Assembly (NCBI RefSeq): GCF_003259695.1
Contig: NZ_PZJH01000004.1
Location: forward strand, 62,001 to 126,000
DNA length: 64,000 nt
Source of the DNA: Macrococcus epidermidis
GTDB lineage: Bacteria; Bacillota; Bacilli; Staphylococcales; Staphylococcaceae
Direction: 5' to 3'
Both the position numbers and the translations under genes were made by a program. Every line of letters begins with the position of its first letter. Position 1 is the first letter of the stretch. The notes beneath the pieces were generated by a model. That model ran no database searches. It saw only the letters and a list, made by a program, of their open reading frames with translations, and was not told the origin of the DNA. Of the stretch, positions 57,731-64,000 are shown one piece after another.

Positions 57731-57817
57731 TTGGAATGGTATTTTTGGATCATCATTATGCTGCCTATTTTATTCTTAGTCCTATTCCCAGTCACAAATA
57801 AAAAGAAAGATAAATAA
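57731..57817 (+). CDS. 28-aa membrane peptide
   Basis: TTG start with TTAGGAGGA eight bases ahead, one hydrophobic helix (WYFWIIIMLPILFLVLFPV) and a Lys-rich tail (TNKKKDK). A TATAAT box at 57681-57686 and a terminator right after the stop support a real single-gene unit. Function unknown. Confidence 0.6.
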   Translation: MEWYFWIIIMLPILFLVLFPVTNKKKDK

Positions 57818-57822
57818 CAGAT

Positions 57823-57855
57823 GGCAGTCATAGCAATATGGCTGCCTTATTTTTT
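57823..57855 (+). terminator. Terminator of the 28-aa gene
   Basis: GGCAGTCATA pairs with TATGGCTGCC (one wobble pair) and is followed by TTATTTTTT. Confidence 0.8.
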
Positions 57856-57885
57856 AATAATTATTAGTTTCTTAGAAAATAGTGA

Positions 57886-57974
57886 ATTTTTTATATTATT
57901 ATTTTTCATACCACTCAATCGCATGTTCCTCTAATTCTTTTACGAGATCATTTTTTCCTTCTATATATACTTCT
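57886..57974 (-). pseudogene. 3' fragment of a GrpB-family gene
   Basis: Carries only the last ~25 codons of the GrpB gene (same as 58936-59010 and 60087-60175), including the flank TTTTTTATATTATTATTTTT shared with the third copy. It breaks off at TTCT and joins directly to the duplicated 336-bp block. Confidence 0.85.
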
Positions 57975-58309
57975 AGGAAAATGGAGAAGGTATCGAATAT
58001 AAATGATACCTCGGTATTAAGGGAATGAAAGTAATATCAAGTACATCACTGGTATATATACTACAATATTAAAAAAATTAATTGCGAGTGAAAAATATAA
58101 TAATTTTTTATATCCAGGATATTTATCCAGCAGATGAAACATATAAAAAATAATTATTAATGAACTTATACCAATTGAGCAGTACACCCAAATACCTTCC
58201 AATTCAATAATACTATTTCCGTAAATATGAAATAACATCAAACCAATATACAATAAGTAATTTAGAATATTGAGTGTTATAACTTTCTTCTTCAAGTAAA
58301 TCACCTCTA
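57974..58309. repeat. 336-bp duplicated block, second copy
   Basis: Copy of 55696-56031. The left end carries the orphaned last codons of the 81-aa gene, now fused to a GrpB fragment. The right edge diverges after CACCTCTA. Confidence 0.95.
58017..58304 (-). CDS. Membrane protein, 95 aa (second identical copy)
   Basis: Identical to the product of 55739-56026, with the same GAGGTGATTT ribosome-binding site. The sequence beyond that site differs, so it uses another promoter region; the 55-aa gene lies upstream on the same strand. Confidence 0.65.
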   Translation of the reverse strand: MIYLKKKVITLNILNYLLYIGLMLFHIYGNSIIELEGIWVYCSIGISSLIIIFYMFHLLDKYPGYKKLLYFSLAINFFNIVVYIPVMYLILLSFP

Positions 58310-58316
58310 CAAAAAA

Positions 58317-58361
58317 TCAAAAATGCAGAAAGTGATTGTCTTTAACGTTTTATGCATTTTC
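58317..58361 (-). terminator. Terminator of the 55-aa gene
   Basis: AAAATGCA/TGCATTTT arms around a ~25-nt loop. On the minus strand a T-rich stretch follows. Confidence 0.5.
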
Positions 58362-58374
58362 TATTTTTTCAAAT

Positions 58375-58542
58375 TTATTCTTCATCATAGAAGAAGTAAT
58401 AATAAATAATTAATCCTACTGGTAAAGCAAATATTGGTGTTACAATCACACCAGCAATACAAGCTGATAAGAATATATATAATAAATCTTCCATCGTCCA
58501 TTTCTTTTCTAATAGGTGGTTTATAAATTCTTTTATCGTCAT
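58375..58542 (-). CDS. 55-aa small membrane protein
   Basis: An ATG at 58542 with a consensus AAGGAGGA seven bases upstream opens a frame of 55 codons. A polar N-terminal helix (TIKEFINHLLEKKW) is followed by one long hydrophobic region (about 20-51; LLYIFLSACIAGVIV then FALPVGLIIYYYFF) and an acidic end (YDEE). Unknown function. Divergent from the 96-aa gene across the shared AT-rich element. Confidence 0.7.
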   Translation of the reverse strand: MTIKEFINHLLEKKWTMEDLLYIFLSACIAGVIVTPIFALPVGLIIYYYFFYDEE

Positions 58543-58575
58543 TAATAATCCTCCTTAATTAAATGTATACCATTA

Positions 58576-58618
58576 TAAATTATATACATATTTTAGCATA
58601 TATGTTTATAATTATATA
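58576..58618. promoter_or_regulatory. AT-rich divergent promoter/operator element, copy 2
   Basis: Nearly the same 43 bp as 56050-56092 (three mismatches), again between a minus- and a plus-strand small membrane-protein gene, with TATAAT at 58607-58612. Confidence 0.5.
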
Positions 58619-58642
58619 TAAATATGTAAAGGAGTAATTTGG

Positions 58643-58933
58643 ATGAAATCTGATAACTTTTTCTTTAGAATTATTACAATTATACTAAGTATTGCATTTT
58701 TTGGATTGTATTTATTTGCTATGGGAAACATTTATCATCTTAACCCTTGGCATTTTCCTTATAACATAGTTACAGGATACTTTATATTGTCATTGGTCTG
58801 CTATCCATTGATTGCTATGGATGCTAGTGCATTCGCATTAAAAGTTAAAGCTGTAAGATCGCTTGTTCAAGTAGTTGCATTTATAATTTCACCATTTTTA
58901 ATCATTAAAAAACTTTTAAATCAAAGACGTTAA
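58643..58933 (+). CDS. Small membrane protein, 96 aa
   Basis: Three predicted helices (about 7-27, 38-58 and 74-90), basic tail (KKLLNQRR). AAAGGAG lies ahead of ATG. Family unknown. Its stop overlaps the end of the convergent GrpB gene by 4 bases. Confidence 0.65.
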   Translation: MKSDNFFFRIITIILSIAFFGLYLFAMGNIYHLNPWHFPYNIVTGYFILSLVCYPLIAMDASAFALKVKAVRSLVQVVAFIISPFLIIKKLLNQRR

Positions 58934-59442
58934 TCTTCATACCACTCAATCGCATGTTCCTCTAATTCTTTTACGAGATCATTTTTTCCTTCTATATATA
59001 CTTCTATGTCAGTGGCATTTTGTTTAACTAACGCTAGTTTCTTATCTGCATATCGATTCGCTTGTTCAGGATGTGCGATTAAATAATCCCGAAATGCAAT
59101 ATGTCTTATAATATTAAAGTCATTCACTTCATAGATGTGCAGATGATGTGTTCTATTATCGCCACCTTTTTGAAAATATCTTCGATTAGGAATACCATTT
59201 TCTCCTTTTGCCGCGTAACCAATTAATTCAAGCGCAGCGTTATATTCATCGATTTTATTAATGTCTTTTACAACGATTAATATATCGATAATGGGTTTAG
59301 CGATTAGACCAGGTATTGAAGTACTTCCGATGTGATGGATATTAATCAGTTCATCGTTCAGAATTTGGGCTAGTGCGATTTTTTCTTTCTGGAACATATT
59401 TGGCCATTCAGAATTATACGGAACAACCTCTAGTTTGCGCAT
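58930..59442 (-). CDS. GrpB/UPF0157 family nucleotidyltransferase-fold protein
   Basis: 170-aa intact member of the GrpB family. Core motif HHIGSTSIPGLIAKPIIDI corresponds to the nucleotidyltransferase GS...D.D signature; YFQKGGDNRTHHLHIYE and HIAFRDYLIAHPE are also typical. The substrate is not established. GGAGG precedes the ATG. Two further copies, one truncated and one frameshifted, are nearby. Confidence 0.85.
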   Translation of the reverse strand: MRKLEVVPYNSEWPNMFQKEKIALAQILNDELINIHHIGSTSIPGLIAKPIIDILIVVKDINKIDEYNAALELIGYAAKGENGIPNRRYFQKGGDNRTHHLHIYEVNDFNIIRHIAFRDYLIAHPEQANRYADKKLALVKQNATDIEVYIEGKNDLVKELEEHAIEWYED

Positions 59443-59480
59443 TGGAGACCTCCAGTTATAATTATTTTTAAATATTTGTA

Positions 59481-59765
59481 TTATATCATCTTCAAAAAAC
59501 TTCTATGTTGTCCTTTTTTATATTTAGGAACGATACGCGCAAGAACAGAATCTATAATTTCATAGGATAAATGATCTGCATGGTTATAATGAAATTTTAG
59601 TTGGTTTTTATAAATATATTTATTACGGATATAAATACCTAAAGTGAAATGGTAATGTGAAGGATTTGGGTTTGAAATTAACGAATTTTTTTGTTCTTCA
59701 CTCAAGTTTTCTATAATATCAAGTGCAGTTTCTTTGATAAATTGTTTTTTGGAACGATATAACAT
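59481..59765 (-). CDS. DUF6794-like hypothetical protein, 94 aa
   Basis: Helical protein with HYHFTLGIYIRNKYIY and DHLSYEIIDSVLARIVPKYKK, a pattern like DUF6794 proteins of unknown function. ATG 59765 is preferred over 59777 since GGAGAG lies between the two. The ~335 bases upstream (59766-60100) are AT-rich without a supported gene. Confidence 0.62.
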   Translation of the reverse strand: MLYRSKKQFIKETALDIIENLSEEQKNSLISNPNPSHYHFTLGIYIRNKYIYKNQLKFHYNHADHLSYEIIDSVLARIVPKYKKGQHRSFLKMI

Positions 59766-60100
59766 TGGACTCTCCATATCATAATTTATAGTTGATAGTT
59801 AGATTTAAAAAGATTTTTTAAAATAATAATGTGAAATATTTGTTCTTCTTAAATTTTGTCATATATTTTTTACCTTACAGGATTAAGTTGAAAAAAAGTA
59901 TAATGAATAATTAACATCATATGTTGATTATTGTCATTAATTAATAGTTAACCATTTATCTTTGCTAACTTGTATAATCTAGAATAACTCTTATGAGATA
60001 ATAAATGCAATGGTGATAATACAAAGATTTTTAAGTATTAATGTAATACTGCGTTACGTTTAAATAGCTACTTACCAAAAATATTGATTTTTTTATATTA

Positions 60101-60612
60101 TTATTTTTCATACCACTCAATCGCATGTTCCTCTAATTCTTTTACGAGATCATTTTTTCCTTCTATATATGCTTCTATGTCAGTGGCATTTTGTTTAACT
60201 AACGCTAGTTTCTTATCTACATATCGATTCGCTTGTTCAGGATGTGCGATTAAATAATCCCGAAATGCAATATGTCTTATAATATTAAAGTCATTCACTT
60301 CATAGATGTGCAGATGATGTGTTCTATTATCGCCACCTTTTTGAAAATATCTTCGATTAGGAATACCATTTTCTCCTTTTGCCGCGTAACCAATTAATTC
60401 AATCGCAGCGTTATAATCATCGATTTTATTAATGTCTTTTACAACGATTAAGATATCGATAATGGGTTTAGCGATTAGACCAGGTATTGAAGTACTTCCG
60501 ATGTGATGGATACTAATCAGTTCATCGTTCAGAATTTGAGCTAATGCGATTTTTCATTTTGGAACATATTTGGCCATTCAGAATTATATGGGACAATCTT
60601 TAGTTTGCGCAT
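60101..60612 (-). pseudogene. Frameshifted GrpB-family copy
   Basis: Aligns along its whole length with the intact gene at 58930-59442, including the same ribosome-binding region, but one base is lost near 60552-60558 (GCGATTTTTCATTTTGG against GCGATTTTTTCTTTCTGG). The frame breaks after about 19 codons. The 3' part remains open. A sequencing error in the T-run cannot be excluded. Confidence 0.8.
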
Positions 60613-60711
60613 TGGAGACCTCCTTTTTCTTTATTTTATTTACAATCCATAGTTGGTATGGTTATATATAATTAATATATATGTAACTATTGTGCAGACA
60701 GGAGATAAAAC

Positions 60712-61014
60712 ATGAAAACTTTAAAAGTATTAACATCAATTGCTTTATTAACAGTAACTTTACCATTTTCACAAATTGATACTGTAAATGATTCTCATAC
60801 AGTAAAGGCAGCTACAAAAGCTGGATACCCAACTTCTAAATATAGAAAAGGTGCACCTAAAAAATTCTCGAATTGCAAGACAGTAAATAAATATTATCCT
60901 TACGGTATTACTTATAACCATGTTTCTTATGCAAAAAGTCTTGATAGAGATAAAGACAAAATGGCATGTGAAGCAAAAGATATGGTATTTAAAGCTTGGA
61001 TGGCGAAAAACTAA
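60712..61014 (+). CDS. Secreted Excalibur-domain protein
   Basis: 100 aa. A signal peptide (about 1-33; hydrophobic SIALLTVTLPF, possible cleavage after KAA) and an Excalibur calcium-binding domain at about 50-88 (FSNCKTVNKYYPYG...DRDKDKMACE), with its two cysteines and the D-x-D-x-D loop. Expected outside the cell, probably Ca-binding; partner unknown. ACAGGAGATA precedes the ATG. Confidence 0.87.
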   Translation: MKTLKVLTSIALLTVTLPFSQIDTVNDSHTVKAATKAGYPTSKYRKGAPKKFSNCKTVNKYYPYGITYNHVSYAKSLDRDKDKMACEAKDMVFKAWMAKN

Positions 61015-61019
61015 TATTA

Positions 61020-61047
61020 AGTCCTGCAAATGCAGGGCTTATTTTTT
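61020..61047 (+). terminator. Terminator of the Excalibur gene
   Basis: AGTCCTGCA/TGCAGGGCT stem followed by TTATTTTTTT. Confidence 0.85.
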
Positions 61048-61059
61048 TATCTCTAATCA

Positions 61060-61914
61060 TTAATTAAACCAATAAGTAACGATATAAATAGGAAAGTTTA
61101 ATAATCCATGAACGAATATGTTTATGATGATATTTCTATATTTTAACCACAATAATCCTAAGAAGATGCCGGTAATACTGTGAAATACAATGACGTTTGC
61201 AAAGGTCAGTAAAATGTTTGAATGATATTGGATTCCCATATGCCATAAAGCCCACAATATACTCGTTATAAAGATAGCTGGTATAAAGCCGAGCATTGGT
61301 TCAAGTCGCGTCTGTAACCATGATCGGTAAAATAGTTCTTCTAATACTGCATTTAAAATGAATGAAATAGTAGCGCCTATAATTAAATAGTCATATGGAA
61401 TGTTATATTTATGTAGCGTTAATGTGTTAAAGTTAACGATGATATAGGTGATGTACCAAGCGATACATATGATTAACGGTATCAACCAAAGTCTCTGTTT
61501 TTTTGTTGATTTTAATATGTTTATATTTTCCTTATAGAAAAATATCATGGGTATAACTAGTAAAAGTAATAATTTATAAATATAAAATAGGTTAAATACA
61601 ATGGACTTCGGCGTAATGATCATTAATAGTATTAATGCAATTGATAATAAAATAAAAAATTTGATTGACTTTACATTTGTATCTATTAATGTACTGAATT
61701 TATTGGATGGTTTTTGTGTTATAAGAATTAGTAGAATACCGATAATACTTGGGAGCCATGTTAGCAGAAAATGTATTTTGTGATTATGATCAGCACTTAC
61801 TTTAATATATCCTTCAGTTTTAGATTGAACGTAAAGACAAGACAACAGAATAATTGAGAACGAGAGTATATAAATAATTTTTGATAATTTGTTCACTTTA
61901 CTCACTCCATCCAT
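61060..61914 (-). CDS. CPBP-family intramembrane metalloprotease (Abi)
   Basis: 284-aa polytopic membrane protein with about eight helices. CPBP/CAAX-protease motifs: EELFYRSWL (Glu192, Glu193, Arg197), LWALWHMG (His225) and HSITGIFLGLLW plus a late FVHGLLN. These residues form the metal-dependent site. Bacterial members often modify or protect against peptides; the target is unknown. It overlaps the upstream tetR by 13 bases and is probably controlled by it. Confidence 0.88.
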   Translation of the reverse strand: MDGVSKVNKLSKIIYILSFSIILLSCLYVQSKTEGYIKVSADHNHKIHFLLTWLPSIIGILLILITQKPSNKFSTLIDTNVKSIKFFILLSIALILLMIITPKSIVFNLFYIYKLLLLLVIPMIFFYKENINILKSTKKQRLWLIPLIICIAWYITYIIVNFNTLTLHKYNIPYDYLIIGATISFILNAVLEELFYRSWLQTRLEPMLGFIPAIFITSILWALWHMGIQYHSNILLTFANVIVFHSITGIFLGLLWLKYRNIIINIFVHGLLNFPIYIVTYWFN

Positions 61915-62483
61915 GATTGAATTTCTTCAGTGATGATTTGTTCTACTAAAGTGTTTAATAGATGTTTCGGCTGATAAAGTTTATGTAACGCTAATCCATC
62001 AATTAAAGCATGCATTTTTGTGATGGCTTTTTCTTTGTCGATTGAAGGCTTTATTTTATTATTTTGATGCAAGAGTTCAAAAGATTTTTGTACTAATACA
62101 TAGATTTCATCACTCATCGTGTTTTCATCAATTGTGCTATTTTCTTCTTGTACCGCCAACCACACGATCATATCCGCAGTTCTTTTCTTATCGAGCGGCA
62201 TTGTTAGTAATATCGCATCGACAATTCTTTTTTCAAGAGGTATGTTTCGGTCCATAAATATTGATTTGATATTTGATTCAATTGATTCAGTAAGCATATT
62301 TAGTATTTCTGAAAGTAATGCAGACTGATTTGGAAAGTAATATCTGATTTGGCCAGGTGTCATTTTCGCTGCACTGGCTATACTTCTAACAGATGTGCCT
62401 TGTTTACCGAGTTCCTGTATATTATGATAGGCAATTTCTAATATTAGTTGCTTTTTTGCTTCATGATTTACTATTTTCGGCAT
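61902..62483 (-). CDS. TetR-family transcriptional regulator
   Basis: 193 aa. The N-terminal HTH (about 10-55) contains QGTSVRSIASAAKMTPGQIRYYF, the TetR signature. The C-terminal part is the helical ligand and dimer domain, BetI/QacR-like in layout. ATG 62483 follows AAAGGAGATT; the frame is open further upstream. Two palindromes lie in its promoter region. Coupled to the CPBP gene. Confidence 0.87.
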   Translation of the reverse strand: MPKIVNHEAKKQLILEIAYHNIQELGKQGTSVRSIASAAKMTPGQIRYYFPNQSALLSEILNMLTESIESNIKSIFMDRNIPLEKRIVDAILLTMPLDKKRTADMIVWLAVQEENSTIDENTMSDEIYVLVQKSFELLHQNNKIKPSIDKEKAITKMHALIDGLALHKLYQPKHLLNTLVEQIITEEIQSWME

Positions 62484-62496
62484 CGTTAATCTCCTT

Positions 62497-62550
62497 TTTA
62501 ACACACGTGTATTAAATAATATAATCTTATTTTAATACATGTGTATTAAA
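62497..62550. promoter_or_regulatory. Two TetR-type operators between tetR and the reductase
   Basis: Two 20-bp near-perfect palindromes with centres 34 bp apart: 62497-62516 (TTTAACACAC|GTGTATTAAA) and 62531-62550 (TTTAATACAT|GTGTATTAAA). A TATAATC/TATTTTA-type promoter lies between them. Likely autoregulation of tetR and possibly control of the divergent gene. Confidence 0.7.
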
Positions 62551-62660
62551 AAAGAAAATGATAATATATTTAGTTTTAGTAATAAATATTTTATTGAGCG
62601 TTGCTAAGATTATTAGAAATATAAATGCTGTTATATAATAGGGATAAGGAGATGATACAG

Positions 62661-63476
62661 GTGGAAACGATTAAGTTAAATAACGGAATGGATATGCCGG
62701 TACTGGGGTTTGGTACTTATTTAAGTGATAACACGCATATCGGAAAGTACGTAGAGCAGGCGATTCGAGCGGGTTATCGTTTAATTGATACAGCTGCTTA
62801 TTATCATAACGAAGCGGCGGTTGGTTATTCTATTCATAAGTCTGGTGTTGCACGTGAAGATATTTTCTTAACGACGAAAGTAATGTCTGATGGATATGAT
62901 GCGACGATTGCTGCATTGAACGATTCATTTACGAAGCTTGCAGTCGATTATTGTGATCTCGTACTCATTCATTGGCCGACAAATGATAGTATTGGTACCT
63001 ATCAGGCATTAGAAAGTTTCGTGAAAGACGGAAGTGTCCGCGCAATCGGTTTATCAAATTTTAATTCAGAAGAGACTGAAGCAATACTAAATATTGCTAC
63101 TGTGAAACCTGTAGTGAATCAAGTAGAGACGCATATAAATTTTCAACAGAAGAAGTTACATCAGTATTTATCAGAACGAGAAATAGTTCATCAAGCATGG
63201 TCGCCACTTGGAGAAGGTGCTTTATTAGGCAACTCAGTCGTGAAAGAATTAGCAAATAAATATAAGAAGTCACCGGCACAAATTATGTTAAGATTCTTAA
63301 TCCAGGAACAGGTTGTCGTTATTCCAAAGTCTACACGCTTAGAACATATTAAGAATAATATTGATATCTTTGATTTTAAGATTACAAATGAAGATATGAA
63401 TTTATTGCGTTTACTCGATAAGAAACAATCTATATCCGGCTGGCCACAGTCGATGGATATTGAGAAGGAATATTAG
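62661..63476 (+). CDS. Aldo/keto reductase
   Basis: 271-aa NADPH-dependent TIM-barrel reductase. Catalytic tetrad: Asp/Tyr in LIDTAAYYHNEAAVG, Lys in FLTTKVM and His in LVLIHWP; the NADPH segment is VVIPKSTRLEHIKNN. GTG 62661 is the likely start, because AAGGAG is nine bases upstream; an upstream ATG lacks spacing. It resembles YvgN/2,5-diketo-gluconate-reductase-type enzymes; substrate unknown. Confidence 0.88.
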   Translation: METIKLNNGMDMPVLGFGTYLSDNTHIGKYVEQAIRAGYRLIDTAAYYHNEAAVGYSIHKSGVAREDIFLTTKVMSDGYDATIAALNDSFTKLAVDYCDLVLIHWPTNDSIGTYQALESFVKDGSVRAIGLSNFNSEETEAILNIATVKPVVNQVETHINFQQKKLHQYLSEREIVHQAWSPLGEGALLGNSVVKELANKYKKSPAQIMLRFLIQEQVVVIPKSTRLEHIKNNIDIFDFKITNEDMNLLRLLDKKQSISGWPQSMDIEKEY

Positions 63477-63510
63477 GAGCATGGATAAACATGAGCACTT
63501 AGAAAAAGAA

Positions 63511-63546
63511 TGGGATTTATTGTGCTTATCACACGAATAAATCCCA
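63511..63546. terminator. Hairpin after the aldo/keto reductase gene
   Basis: 11-bp stem TGGGATTTATT/AATAAATCCCA with a 14-nt loop. There is no T-run, so termination is uncertain. Confidence 0.45.
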
Positions 63547-63558
63547 TTGATTCAGAAA

Positions 63559-63592
63559 ATAAGCGCTACTTTAGTAGGGCTTATTTATTTTT
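63559..63592. terminator. Terminator between reductase and 104-aa gene
   Basis: AAATAAGC-CTAC arm pairs with GTAG-GCTTATTT around TTTA (one bulge each side) and is followed by TTTTT. Confidence 0.75.
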
Positions 63593-63895
63593 AATAAATT
63601 TTAGATAAGTAGTAACAATAATAAACAGCATTAAGAATAGTCCGATTTTCACCCAAAAGTTAAAATAAAAACTGAGGATAGTTACGCAAATAACACTATA
63701 GATTATATGGATGAAAATATACATGTAATAATCTTTAGATAATAAGGTTTGTTTTTTCATTTCATCAGAAAACTGAAGAGCAGCAAGCAGATTGCTCATG
63801 AACAAATGGAACATAATATCGGATACGTTCTCTTTTAGGAAGAATCCTAAGAATAAATTTAAGCTTAAAATTAAAAACAGATAAAATGGATTCAT
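63581..63895 (-). CDS. Small membrane protein, 104 aa
   Basis: Three or four hydrophobic segments (about 3-20, 25-41, 58-76 and 80-98) with a polar loop (QFSDEMKKQTLLSKD). Family unknown. ATG 63895 follows GAGGTGG. The remaining bases to 64000 show nothing I can support. Confidence 0.62.
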   Translation of the reverse strand: MNPFYLFLILSLNLFLGFFLKENVSDIMFHLFMSNLLAALQFSDEMKKQTLLSKDYYMYIFIHIIYSVICVTILSFYFNFWVKIGLFLMLFIIVTTYLKFIKNK

Positions 63896-64000
63896 TATTA
63901 CCACCTCATAGTGTTGTTATATTTTTATTGTGATGGTAAAAAATAGATTTGTAAAGTGTATTTCAATCATGATAATTCCGACGTTTATTAAAAATGTAGT

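Overview
The window is low-GC Firmicutes chromosome, and the gene content points to the family Staphylococcaceae. The evidence is a divergent menA / menFDHB pair, menE-menC near yidD, ytkD, pckA and an S-box metK, a paired crcB, an LPXTG-anchored 5'-nucleotidase and a lacRABCDFEG operon in the staphylococcal order. A Macrococcus/Macrococcoides-like organism is my best guess. That is inference: there is no rRNA gene or other taxonomic marker here. I see no tRNA, rRNA, transposase or integrase gene and no CRISPR array.

Bases 1-33,300 look like ordinary chromosome. The menaquinone pathway is nearly complete in 9.7 kb: menA, menF-menD-menH-menB, a NERD-domain gene ending in a 62-bp hairpin repeat array, then menE-menC. 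Next come yidD, a lipoprotein, ytkD and an alpha/beta hydrolase, then pckA and a SAM-riboswitch-controlled metK, flanked by two inverted copies of a ~120-bp hairpin repeat. These are followed by a second NERD protein, the surface nucleotidase, two fluoride channel genes and a transaldolase. An amide/amino-acid block follows: pxpB-pxpC-accB-accC-pxpA with an NRAMP-type transporter, an FAD dehydrogenase, an alanine/glycine symporter, formamidase with an FmdB zinc ribbon, and a DUF1445 (YcsI / D-glutamate cyclase-like) gene.

Bases 33,600-61,000 are largely accessory and AT-rich. They begin with a LlaJI-type restriction-modification operon: two cytosine-5 methylases (the first with a possible ribbon-helix-helix N-terminus), a McrB-like AAA+ protein and a McrC/LlaJI-R2-like protein, followed by vsr. 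A pair of paralogous membrane-anchored proteins leads into the lactose PTS/tagatose-6-phosphate operon, which has a cre-like site at its promoter. After it lies a patchwork of small unknown genes around a large PHP + SMC/ABC-type ATPase (TrlF-like, a plausible defence gene) that sits between ~90-bp imperfect direct repeats. Five promoters in this zone share a direct repeat, TTTAAG-N5-TTTAAG, 22-23 bp upstream of the -10 box, which suggests one OmpR-family regulon. A second, complete SAM-I riboswitch precedes a 78-codon gene of unknown function. An ECF sigma/anti-sigma pair and a recently duplicated mosaic (336-bp duplication, three GrpB copies or fragments) follow.

The last 3.5 kb hold a secreted Excalibur protein, a CPBP protease-family membrane protein with a TetR regulator, a divergent aldo/keto reductase and a small membrane protein. 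I also add two small genes: a 55-codon membrane protein (58375-58542, minus) and a 28-codon one (57731-57817, plus).
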